Translations under genes and position numbers: made by a program
Part shown: in pieces, positions 7,075 to 14,817 of the stretch
Layout: the number at the start of each line of letters is the position of its first letter
Position numbering within the stretch: the stretch's first letter is position 1
Notes under the pieces: generated by a model
The model's database searches: none
The model's input: only the letters and a program-made list of their open reading frames with translations
What the model was told of the DNA's origin: nothing
Assembly (NCBI GenBank): GCA_019116405.1
Contig: DXBS01000052.1
Span: forward strand, 1-33,909
Direction: 5' to 3'
Length of the DNA stretch: 33,909 nucleotides
DNA from: Candidatus Gallimonas intestinigallinarum
GTDB taxonomy: Bacteria > Bacillota_A > Clostridia > Christensenellales > Borkfalkiaceae

Positions 7075-8352
7075 ATGGATACGCATACCTACAAAAGCTG
7101 CATTGCCATTCTCGAAGAGGAGCTCGTCTCCGCGATGGGCTGCACCGAACCCATCGCCGTCGCCTATGCCGCGGCGCTCGCCCGCGATACGCTGGGCGCC
7201 ATTCCCGAGGCGGTAGAAGTTGCCGTCAGTGACAGCATTTTGAAGAACGTCAAGAGCGTCATCGTGCCCAATACGGGCGGGATGCGCGGGGTCGCTGCCG
7301 CCGTTGCCGCAGGCATCGCCGCGGGCAAAACGGAGCGCCTTTTAGAGGTCATTGCAGACGTGGACGACGCGGGCCGCCACGCCATGGCGGAATACCTCAA
7401 GACCAAACCCATCCGCGTCGTGCAGTCGGATACGGGCTGCGTCTTTGATATCGGAATCCGCGTCACGAAGGGGGAGGACAGCGCCTTCGTGCGCATCTCC
7501 GGGCATCATACCAACGTCGTACATATTGAGAGGAACGGCGAGGTGCGCTTCGATAAGCAGACCGCACAGGAGGAGCAGGGCGCCAACGCGACACTCAAGG
7601 CGCAGATCTCTGTCAGGGATATCGTAGAGTTCGCCGATACCGTCGACCTTGCGGACGTCGATGCGCTGCTCTCGCGTCAGATCGACTACAATACCGCGAT
7701 CTCCGAGGAGGGGCTGAAGAACGACTACGGCGCGCGCGTCGGCAAGATCTTATTGCAGGCGTTCGGCGACGACGTGCACAACCTTGCCAAGGCGGCGGCA
7801 GCGGCCGGCTCGGATGCGCGCATGAACGGCTGCGAACTGCCCGTCGTCATCGTCTCCGGCAGCGGCAATCAGGGCATGACCGCCTCCCTTCCCGTCATCG
7901 TATACGCCAGGAAGTATGCGATCCCGCGCGAACGACTGCTGCGCGCGCTCGTCGTCTCCGACCTCATCACCGTCCATCTGAAAGCTGGGATCGGGTGCCT
8001 TTCGGCATACTGCGGTGCGGTCAGCGCCGGCTGCGGCGCGGGCGCGGGCATCTGTTATCTTTTAGGCGGAGGATATGACGAGATCGCGCACACCGTCGTC
8101 AATGCGCTCGCCATTGAGTCGGGCGTCATCTGCGACGGCGCAAAGTCCAGCTGCGCGGCGAAGGTCGCCTCGGCGGTTGAAGCGGGGCTTGTCGGCATGG
8201 AGATGACCAAGCGGGGAAGCGAGTTCCGCGGCGGGGACGGTATCCTGGAAAAGGGGGTGGAGAACACCATCCGCAACGTGAGCGATCTCGCCCGCATCGG
8301 CATGCGCGAGACAAACGAGGAGATCATCCGACTGATGATCAAGACGGTCTGA
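7075..8352 (+). CDS. cyuA: L-cysteine desulfidase, CyuA/YhaM (UPF0597) family
   Basis: Members of this family are oxygen-sensitive 4Fe-4S lyases that split L-cysteine into pyruvate, ammonia and sulfide, and are related to the L-serine dehydratase alpha subunit. Visible family features are MGCTEP at residues 21-26, GSGNQGM before the middle of the protein, the Cys/Gly-rich segment GIGCLSAYCGAVSAGCGAG, and the C-terminal ICDGAKSSCAAK that carries likely cluster ligands. From the ATG at 7075 the product is 425 residues, the usual length. The frame extends upstream to a TTG at 6997, but the extra 26 codons run through the promoter. The gene stands alone, divergent from the redox unit. The downstream gap to 8468 holds only a weak imperfect hairpin at 8374-8398 without a T-run. 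It probably feeds on cysteine and supplies sulfide. Confidence 0.87.
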   Translation: MDTHTYKSCIAILEEELVSAMGCTEPIAVAYAAALARDTLGAIPEAVEVAVSDSILKNVKSVIVPNTGGMRGVAAAVAAGIAAGKTERLLEVIADVDDAGRHAMAEYLKTKPIRVVQSDTGCVFDIGIRVTKGEDSAFVRISGHHTNVVHIERNGEVRFDKQTAQEEQGANATLKAQISVRDIVEFADTVDLADVDALLSRQIDYNTAISEEGLKNDYGARVGKILLQAFGDDVHNLAKAAAAAGSDARMNGCELPVVIVSGSGNQGMTASLPVIVYARKYAIPRERLLRALVVSDLITVHLKAGIGCLSAYCGAVSAGCGAGAGICYLLGGGYDEIAHTVVNALAIESGVICDGAKSSCAAKVASAVEAGLVGMEMTKRGSEFRGGDGILEKGVENTIRNVSDLARIGMRETNEEIIRLMIKTV

Positions 8353-8468
8353 CTGCGCGTTTTCACCGGTCTTTCATGCGCTTTTCATGAAGCGATGATA
8401 AATTGACTTTTCTCATAGGCGGAATAAGCAAAAGCTATAGCCGAATTTGTGATGCAAGGTTGAAATGT

Positions 8469-8498
8469 TTGACAATACACACCGTTTTTCGGTATAAT
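8469..8498 (+). promoter_or_regulatory. Promoter of the lipoprotein gene
   Basis: TTGACA (8469-8474), an 18-bp spacer and TATAAT (8493-8498). Predicted start near 8505, giving a leader of about 43 nt with AGGAGG at 8532-8537, 10 nt before the ATG at 8548. Confidence 0.85.
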
Positions 8499-8547
8499 AA
8501 TTCTAAGCGCGGGAATGTCCCGTGCATTTTCAGGAGGCCAACATACG

Positions 8548-11370
8548 ATGAAGAAGCTGGTTTTAACAGCTGCCATGCTCCTTACGCTCGGGCTGGGCGT
8601 CTTTGCTGCCTGCGCGCCGAGCGAAGAGGATCCCAATCCCAACCCCGATCCCGACCCTTCGGAAACCTACGATCTCGGCGGATATGCCGAGACGCCGTGG
8701 GTCAGCACTTACGGCACGCTCAATTTTGAGGATGGCACCTATGACGGCGCCGATTCCTTTGCGGTCACGGGCGTTGAAGGGGAGTACGAGGATATCGTCA
8801 TTTCCTGCACGATGGACGGTGCGAACTATACCCTTACCTATAATAACGAGGAAGGGCGGCTCGATCTGTACAATGCGCAGGGTGAGTTTGAATACTTCTT
8901 TATGGCAGACGGCTCTGCGTTTGCAGGTTCGTGGTATACTGAGGACGATACGTCCGCATACTATGTGATCTCTTCCATCCCCGATGAGGAAGGGTATTTT
9001 GCGTGGAGCATCTATGCAGCAGGCTCGATGATCCCTTCCCAAACCGAACAGGCGATCACGGTTTTCATGTTTAACGAGGACGCGGAGCGTTCGGCCGGCA
9101 TGTTCTTCTATGTGCCGTCAACGGAAGTTTCCTATTCGTTCACCAGTTCCGGCGGCGTCTACATGGGCACATCGGAGAGCGAGAACGGGACGGCTGTTAC
9201 GACCTATACGGGACCGTACTCCTCTTCTTACCGCAACTCTTCCGGGGATATCCTTACCATAGATTTCAGCACCAGCATCGTGTCCTATCGGGGTTCGACG
9301 GTATCGTGCAGCGCGGGGCTTGGTTTATTGGGCAGCGGCATCTGGTTCAACCTGGACGGAACGGATTACGCGCTCGTGTATATGGGAGATGCGACCTATC
9401 TGCGCTCGACTGCCGGAGATGTCGTCTTTGCTCCCTATACGCAGAACTGGCTCATGGGCAGCGAGGAGGAAGAGGCGACCTGGTCTGATTCCAACGACCT
9501 GTATCATTTTGAGTTTTTGTCTGAAACAGATGTCAGCTTCGACGGCGCCCAATACACGATGTCCGTCGGTTTGGAAGACGGCGAGACGGTCTACCGCTTT
9601 GCAGTCGGGGCGCAGCCATATACCATTCGTCCGCTTGCGGGCACGTCAGACGCCTTTCTGCTGGAGACGGACGACCCTCTGCGCGGCGGTTACTATTTCC
9701 GCGATACCGCAATGGATGCGTTCATGCAGACCTATTCGAGCAATGCGCAGCTTCTTACCATCTCTCGTGATGGCAGAATCGCCATCAGCGTCTATGACTG
9801 CGCTTCGGACACGACAACGCCTCATACTGCTTATTTCACCTATCTTGAGGATCTGGGGGCAATCGCCGTGGCATACACGCCCTATGGTACAGAGGGCAAC
9901 ACATTCTATCTCACGCAGGTTAATGCGGAGGGAGTTTATTGGGCAATTGCGGGCGGCAACGGATCGTATGCCGCAGCAGCGACCTATTTTACGGAAGCAT
10001 TCCTTCCCATGGCATGGGAGACGCTCATGCTTTCGCTGGAAGATGAAGACGACTTCTATCTCTCCGGCGGGAGCGATCCTGTGACCATGCGTTTCAATCA
10101 GGAAAACAGCACGGTGGCGCTGAACGGGGAGACGTATTACTTCTCCTGGGGCTACGGGATGGTTCGCAACAATAATGTTGAGCTGTACCTCACGATCGAT
10201 AATGAGCCGGAGCATACGAGCGATACGCAGTACACCTACTGGCGCTACACCATCGTCCCCGGTGCGTACGGCCTGGACGTGCAGTATGCAGAGATCGCAG
10301 TTGACGGCGCCAACGCGGACTATATCGGTACGCCCTACTGGCTGTTCTGCGCACCTGAAAGTACGATGGAGACGCTGCGCGAGATCGATTTTGTCTATGA
10401 GGGGCAGTACGTGCAGGAGACGGTTACCTTTGAAGAGGACGGCACGCTTCACATCAGCTCCATTGCAGACGGTGCGTCCGATGCGCTGCTGGATGCGATC
10501 GTGATCGAGACCTACAATCTGACCATCGGCGTCTCCAATAATTTGGAGACCATTACGGTCGAATATCTCCTGCCGGACAACACGAGCGGAACGCTGACCA
10601 TCGTGGACAGAACCTATCTTACCATCGGCACCAAGGTGTATGCGCATTCCGATCTTGCTGCCATGGCGGGTTCCTATTATGCAGCAGACGGCGGGAGCCT
10701 GACGCTCACCGAGCGTGCAGAACTCTATGTCGACGGTTCGGAGGTGATCGTCCTGCGCATTGATAATGACGTCGCCGGACAGCTTACAGTGACCTATCGC
10801 CGCGGCGGTGCAGATCAGACGGCGGTATTTACGTCGGCGGGCGCGACGACGAACGGCATCGAATATACCAAGGTAGATTTCACACCTGAGGTATTTGTCG
10901 GCACCTATCAGGTCGGCGAGGACACGGTTGTCGTCAGCGCGATTGCGGACACTGTCAACGGCGCGCTGTCCTTAAGCGCGCGCATCAACGGTATTCTTGC
11001 AACGCCCACGCTGAGCTATGCGGACGGCAACCAGACGCTTACCTTCTCCGCGTTCGACGCTGCAACCATGCGGACCATCCGCTGCACGATGACGCTGGAC
11101 GGAACGTCGCTTTCTATCAGCATCCGAAACGGCGGCACTGCGACGGCTACGGCGGCAGACTGGTCGTATGCGGACTTCGCCTTCGAGGGCGAGGAGCCCG
11201 TGACCGGTTCGGACGGCAATTCCTACACGCTGACCTGCGTGATGAAGGGCGAGGCGCCCGTCTTCCTGCTCGATGGCGAGGTGTGCGGAAGTTACGTCGT
11301 CACCATTGCGGCGGACGGCACGCAGCAGCTGACCGTGAGCTGCAATGGCGTCACCGTGACGGTCCCGTAA
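8548..11370 (+). CDS. Large beta-rich lipoprotein, function unknown
   Basis: The start at 8548 is set by AGGAGG at 8532-8537 and by the signal peptide; a longer reading from 8515 would bury both. Residues 1-21 form a lipoprotein signal (MKK, a hydrophobic core, then FAAC), so Cys22 should be lipidated and the protein anchored on the outer face of the membrane. A short Asp/Pro/Asn spacer follows, then about 900 residues rich in Tyr, Thr, Asp and Gly with strand-like alternation. Near the C-terminus two similar modules appear, beginning MAGSYYAADGGSLTL and VFVGTYQVGEDTVVV, reminiscent of repeated small beta-barrel units. I see no catalytic motif. It is a single-gene transcript with its own promoter and terminator. 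A binding or surface-structure role would fit, but nothing in the sequence proves it. Confidence 0.88.
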   Translation: MKKLVLTAAMLLTLGLGVFAACAPSEEDPNPNPDPDPSETYDLGGYAETPWVSTYGTLNFEDGTYDGADSFAVTGVEGEYEDIVISCTMDGANYTLTYNNEEGRLDLYNAQGEFEYFFMADGSAFAGSWYTEDDTSAYYVISSIPDEEGYFAWSIYAAGSMIPSQTEQAITVFMFNEDAERSAGMFFYVPSTEVSYSFTSSGGVYMGTSESENGTAVTTYTGPYSSSYRNSSGDILTIDFSTSIVSYRGSTVSCSAGLGLLGSGIWFNLDGTDYALVYMGDATYLRSTAGDVVFAPYTQNWLMGSEEEEATWSDSNDLYHFEFLSETDVSFDGAQYTMSVGLEDGETVYRFAVGAQPYTIRPLAGTSDAFLLETDDPLRGGYYFRDTAMDAFMQTYSSNAQLLTISRDGRIAISVYDCASDTTTPHTAYFTYLEDLGAIAVAYTPYGTEGNTFYLTQVNAEGVYWAIAGGNGSYAAAATYFTEAFLPMAWETLMLSLEDEDDFYLSGGSDPVTMRFNQENSTVALNGETYYFSWGYGMVRNNNVELYLTIDNEPEHTSDTQYTYWRYTIVPGAYGLDVQYAEIAVDGANADYIGTPYWLFCAPESTMETLREIDFVYEGQYVQETVTFEEDGTLHISSIADGASDALLDAIVIETYNLTIGVSNNLETITVEYLLPDNTSGTLTIVDRTYLTIGTKVYAHSDLAAMAGSYYAADGGSLTLTERAELYVDGSEVIVLRIDNDVAGQLTVTYRRGGADQTAVFTSAGATTNGIEYTKVDFTPEVFVGTYQVGEDTVVVSAIADTVNGALSLSARINGILATPTLSYADGNQTLTFSAFDAATMRTIRCTMTLDGTSLSISIRNGGTATATAADWSYADFAFEGEEPVTGSDGNSYTLTCVMKGEAPVFLLDGEVCGSYVVTIAADGTQQLTVSCNGVTVTVP

Positions 11371-11390
11371 GCAAATGATATCAATATAGC

Positions 11391-11417
11391 AAAGGCCGCC
11401 CTTCGGGGCGGTCTTTT
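11391..11417 (+). terminator. Intrinsic terminator after the lipoprotein gene
   Basis: An 11-bp stem (one G-T pair) closed by a C(TTCG)G tetraloop at 11402-11405, ending in TTTT at 11414-11417. It starts 21 nt after the stop. Confidence 0.9.
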
Positions 11418-11444
11418 CGTATGCGCCGCTTTTTGCGGGAGCTA

Positions 11445-11473
11445 TTGACTTTGCCCGCGGGATATGGTACAAT
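11445..11473 (+). promoter_or_regulatory. Promoter of the siroheme/tetrapyrrole operon
   Basis: TTGACT (11445-11450), a 17-bp spacer and TACAAT (11468-11473). Predicted start near 11480, leaving a leader of about 44 nt. That is too short for a cobalamin riboswitch, so regulation, if any, should act at the promoter. Confidence 0.75.
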
Positions 11474-11523
11474 GAACATATCAAGATCAGGAGCGGGCGG
11501 GCAGCGTCCGAAAAGGAGATCAT

Positions 11524-12414
11524 ATGGAGTACACAGTTTCGCCCGAGGAGATCAAGCGGGTCAAAGGCATGGGGTTCTTGCAGGACAAGCGCTATCCCGA
11601 CGTATTCAATGCGCGCGTCATCACCAAAAACGGGAAGCTCACCGCACAGCAGCACCGCGTCATTGCGGAGGCGAGCGAGAAGTACGGTTCGGGCGTCGTC
11701 ACGATGACGGTGCGGCTGACGCTGGAGGTCCAGGGCGTCAAATACGAAAATATTCAGCCGCTCATCGATTTCCTTGCCGCGAACGGACTGCATACGGGCG
11801 GAACGGGTAAGCGCGTCCGGCCCGTCGTCTCCTGCAAGGGGACGACCTGTCAGTACGGCCTGATCGATACCTTCTCGCTCTCCGAAAAGGTGCATGAGCG
11901 CTTCTACGAGGGCATGCGCGGCGTCGCGCTGCCGCACAAGTTCAATATCGCGGTGGGCGGCTGTCCCAACAATTGCGTCAAACCCGATCTCAACGATCTG
12001 GGCGTCATCGGACAGCGCATCCCGACCGTCTACCTCGATAAGTGCCGCGGCTGCAAGAAGTGCCGCGTGGAAGCTGCATGTCCCATCAGGACGGCGAAAG
12101 TTGTTGACGGTAAGATCGCAATTCCCGAGGAGACGTGCAATCACTGCGGCAGATGCCGCAATCAGTGCCCGTTTGGCGCTGTTTCGGACTATCGGGACGG
12201 TTACAAGATCTATATCGGCGGCAGGTGGGGCAAGCACGTCGCGCAGGGCAGGGCGCTCGGGACCATCTTCACCTCGGAAGAGCAGGTCATGACGGTCATC
12301 GAGCGTGCAATCGCCATTTTCAGGGACGAGGGCATCGACGGCGAGCGCTTTGCGGACACCGTCGCCCGCCTCGGGTTTGATTATGTGGAGAACAAACTGA
12401 CTGCCGGCATCTGA
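11524..12414 (+). CDS. Small sulfite/nitrite reductase-like siroheme and 4Fe-4S protein (AsrC-like)
   Basis: The 296-residue protein has the layout of the small siroheme reductases. It starts with a ferredoxin-like half-domain (about 10-90), then the siroheme/4Fe-4S ligand motif with C104 and C109 followed by C147 and C151 (CPNNC). An inserted two-cluster ferredoxin domain follows (C174, C177, C180, C186; C205, C208, C211, C215). The first Cys pair is spaced CX4C, one residue shorter than the commonly cited CX5C. AGGAG 8 nt upstream supports the ATG. It heads the operon that makes precorrin-2, the siroheme precursor, which strongly suggests it binds siroheme. Partner subunits such as AsrA or AsrB are absent from the window. 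Substrate (sulfite, nitrite or another) cannot be read from the sequence. It resembles AsrC and the dissimilatory sulfite-reductase-like proteins of anaerobes. Confidence 0.82.
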   Translation: MEYTVSPEEIKRVKGMGFLQDKRYPDVFNARVITKNGKLTAQQHRVIAEASEKYGSGVVTMTVRLTLEVQGVKYENIQPLIDFLAANGLHTGGTGKRVRPVVSCKGTTCQYGLIDTFSLSEKVHERFYEGMRGVALPHKFNIAVGGCPNNCVKPDLNDLGVIGQRIPTVYLDKCRGCKKCRVEAACPIRTAKVVDGKIAIPEETCNHCGRCRNQCPFGAVSDYRDGYKIYIGGRWGKHVAQGRALGTIFTSEEQVMTVIERAIAIFRDEGIDGERFADTVARLGFDYVENKLTAGI

Positions 12415-12434
12415 GCATTGCGGCAAGTTTTACG

Positions 12435-13502
12435 ATGCAGTGTCTTTCTTTAAACCTATCGCGCGCTCCCGCAAGGGAGCGCAGTCAATTTGCGTTCGTT
12501 TCCTCACAGCGCGCGCGGCTCTATCACTGTTTTCGCGGGCTGGGCGGCTGCGTGCTGCTCGTCACCTGTCACCGCACCGAGTTGTATTTCAACTGCGCAC
12601 GGCAGCGGGCAGAGGAAATTTTGCTGCGGCTCGCAGGCGTCAAATCGGCGGCGTTTGAGTACTTTCCCGCAGCGGAAGAGCATCTCTTCCTGCTCGCGGC
12701 GGGATTGAAGTCCATGCTGCTCGGCGAGGACGAGATCTTGGGGCAGATCCGCGACGCCTATGAGGAAGCACGCGCCGCAGGGGTGAGCGCGGGGCTGGAC
12801 GAGGTCTTTCAGAGCGCCATCCGCTGCGGCAAGCGGGTGCGCGCGCAGACGAAGATTTCCGAAGTGGCGTGCTCGATCGCGACGCTCGCCGCCAATGAAG
12901 CGGCGCGCTTTCTGCCCGGCGGCGGCAACGTGATGGTGGTGGGCGGTACGGGCAAGTTCGGAAGTTCGGTGCTCAAAAATCTCGCCGCGCACGCGGAGCT
13001 CACCGTCTACGCCGCCGAGCGCTCGCACGGCGTGCCCGCCTCTGCCGCGGGGGAGGTCATTCCCTTTCCCTATACGGCGCGCTATGATCTTTTAGAGCAG
13101 GTGCAAGTGATTATCAGTGCGACTGCCTCCCCGCACACGGTGTTTGAAGCATCGCGCGTTGCAAAGAGCCTGAGCGCCTCCCCGGGGGAGCGGCTCTTTC
13201 TCGACCTTGCCATGCCGCCCGATATCGACGGAGCGGTGCGAGCGCTCGCAGGGTGCACGCTTATTAGCATCGACGAGTTCTCCCGCCAGGCGAAGGAGAA
13301 CAACCAAAGAAAGCAGCAGGCGGCGCTCTTCGCCCGCGCGGTGGTCGATGAGTGCCTTTTTGAGCTGTTTGCCGCACAGGCGTCGCGCCGTTATCTTTCG
13401 GCGTTCGGCGCGCCCGTCGCGGGGGAGCTCGCCCTGCTCAGATCGCGCGATCCGCGGGCATTCGTCGCGCAGGTGAACGGACTTATCGGAGAAAAAACAT
13501 GA
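12435..13502 (+). CDS. hemA: Glutamyl-tRNA reductase
   Basis: Catalyses the first step of the C5 pathway, reducing glutamyl-tRNA to glutamate-1-semialdehyde with NADPH. Family motifs are clear: TCHRTE with the catalytic Cys45, LLGEDEILGQIR for the substrate domain, the nucleotide fold around VMVVGGTGKFG, and DLAMPPDID in place of the usual D-L-A-V-P-R-D-I-D. At 355 residues it is shorter than the usual 400-430, mainly because the C-terminal dimerisation helix is short. No good Shine-Dalgarno precedes the ATG at 12435, but the N-terminus aligns with the family from this residue, and the upstream stop is only 20 nt away. Expression may therefore rely on ribosomes from the previous gene. Confidence 0.93.
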   Translation: MQCLSLNLSRAPARERSQFAFVSSQRARLYHCFRGLGGCVLLVTCHRTELYFNCARQRAEEILLRLAGVKSAAFEYFPAAEEHLFLLAAGLKSMLLGEDEILGQIRDAYEEARAAGVSAGLDEVFQSAIRCGKRVRAQTKISEVACSIATLAANEAARFLPGGGNVMVVGGTGKFGSSVLKNLAAHAELTVYAAERSHGVPASAAGEVIPFPYTARYDLLEQVQVIISATASPHTVFEASRVAKSLSASPGERLFLDLAMPPDIDGAVRALAGCTLISIDEFSRQAKENNQRKQQAALFARAVVDECLFELFAAQASRRYLSAFGAPVAGELALLRSRDPRAFVAQVNGLIGEKT

Positions 13503-14029
13503 AGTGTTTTCCCTTTATGCACGAGATCGAGGGCGCGCGCGTCGTGCTCGTCGGCGGCGGCAACATCGCCCTGCACAAGGCGCAGCGGCTTGCGCCCTTT
13601 GGCGTGCAGCTCATTGTCTGTGCGCACGAAGTTTTGCCAGAACTGACGGTCCTTGCGCACGCCGTATATGCGGAATATGCGCCGAAGTTCTTGGACGGTG
13701 CTTCGTTTTCGATCGCCGCGACGGACGATCGTGCGCTCAACGCGCGCGTTTGCGCGGACTGCCGCGCCCGCCATATCCCCGTCAACTGCGTGGACGACAA
13801 AGAGAACTGCGACTTCTTCTTTCCCGCGCTCATCGTGCGCGGGGAGGTGAGCATCGGCGTTTCGACGGGCGGCGCGTCGCCGCTCCTGGCGGCGCTCCTG
13901 CGCGATCGCATTGCCCGCGCCCTGCCTGAAAACCTCGGGGAGATCGTCGCCCGTGCCGAGCAGCTGCGCGCGGCGGGGGATCGCGAGGCGTACGAGCGGG
14001 AGTTGTGCGCCCTGTTGGAGGAATCATGA
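13499..14029 (+). CDS. sirC: Precorrin-2 dehydrogenase (siroheme synthase N-terminal type)
   Basis: Oxidises precorrin-2 to sirohydrochlorin with NAD. Visible features are the Rossmann motif VLVGGGNIAL near residues 16-25 and the family signature VNCVDDKENCDFFFPA, followed by GVSTGGASPLLAALLRD. At 176 residues it has the dehydrogenase part and only a short C-terminal helical region, so a separate ferrochelatase may be needed; none is in the window. The ATG overlaps the hemA stop in an ATGA junction, which implies translational coupling. Confidence 0.9.
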   Translation: MKCFPFMHEIEGARVVLVGGGNIALHKAQRLAPFGVQLIVCAHEVLPELTVLAHAVYAEYAPKFLDGASFSIAATDDRALNARVCADCRARHIPVNCVDDKENCDFFFPALIVRGEVSIGVSTGGASPLLAALLRDRIARALPENLGEIVARAEQLRAAGDREAYERELCALLEES

Positions 14030-14817
14030 GGAAGCTGAAGATCGGAACGCGCGGCTCGGCGCTCGCCGTGGCGCAGGCGCGCCTTGTGCAGGACGCGTAT
14101 TTGAAAAGGGGCGTGGAGAGCGAGCTGGTCATCGTCCGCACGCGCGGAGACGTTGACCGCTCCTCGCCGCTCTCTGAAATCGGGCGCGGCGCGTTCACCG
14201 ATGTCTTTTCGGAGATGATCGCATCGGGCGAACTGGACGTTGCCGTGCATTCCGCCAAGGATCTGCCCACGGACGAGGCGCACGATGCATTTTTCTGCCT
14301 GCCGCGCGCCGACGCGCGCGACGCGCTCCTCTATCTTGCGGGACGGGAAGTTTTGCGCATCGGCACGGGCTCGCCCCGCCGCGCTGCCGCCGTGCAGGAA
14401 CTGTTTCCGCAGGCGGACATTCTGCCCGTGCGCGGCAACGTCGATACGCGCATCCAAAAGATGCTCGCGGGCGAATATGACGCGCTCGTGCTCGCCTGCG
14501 CGGGGCTGGATCGCCTCGGCTTTGCGCATCCCGAAATCCGCGTCGAGCGCCTTGCGCCGACGGTATGCGTCCCCGCTGCCTGCCAGGGCATCATCGCCTT
14601 GGAAGGGGAGGCGGGACGGCTCGTTCACGATGCAGAAACGGGTGAAACTGCCCGCATCGAGCGCGCCTGCCAGCGCCTTCTGGGCGGCGGGTGCACGGGC
14701 GGCGTCGGCTGCTATTTTGACGGCACAACGCTCTATGTCCAGAAGGAGGGCGTCATCCGTTTCACCTCGTATTGCGACGCACGCGACATTTCGGCGCTCG
14801 CGGAGGCGTTTGCATGA
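14026..14817 (+). CDS. hemC: Porphobilinogen deaminase (hydroxymethylbilane synthase)
   Basis: Joins four porphobilinogen units into hydroxymethylbilane on a covalently held dipyrromethane cofactor. Motifs seen: KIGTRGSALAVAQ at the N-terminus, HSAKDLPT (75-82), TGSPRRAA, VRGNVDTR and the cofactor-binding Cys223 in LGGGCTGGVGCY (normally G-G-C-x-x-P-x-G). At 263 residues it is shorter than the usual 300-315, with most of the loss in the C-terminal third domain. I chose the ATG at 14026 because GGAGGA sits just upstream and the ATGA overlap with sirC matches the other junctions; a start at 14005 would lie inside sirC without a binding site. Confidence 0.92.
   Translation: MRKLKIGTRGSALAVAQARLVQDAYLKRGVESELVIVRTRGDVDRSSPLSEIGRGAFTDVFSEMIASGELDVAVHSAKDLPTDEAHDAFFCLPRADARDALLYLAGREVLRIGTGSPRRAAAVQELFPQADILPVRGNVDTRIQKMLAGEYDALVLACAGLDRLGFAHPEIRVERLAPTVCVPAACQGIIALEGEAGRLVHDAETGETARIERACQRLLGGGCTGGVGCYFDGTTLYVQKEGVIRFTSYCDARDISALAEAFA

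Noticed and set aside
8374..8398. Possible terminator after cysteine desulfidase
   Set aside because: The stem has a bulge and only about nine pairs, and no T-run follows; too weak to list as a feature.
11474..11523. Cobalamin riboswitch before the tetrapyrrole operon
   Set aside because: The predicted leader is about 44 nt, far shorter than a cobalamin riboswitch, and no conserved B12-box sequence is seen.
10972..12426. 484-codon minus-strand frame opposite the lipoprotein and reductase genes
   Set aside because: It lies opposite two well-supported genes, has no binding site or family motif, and reflects GC-rich codon usage.
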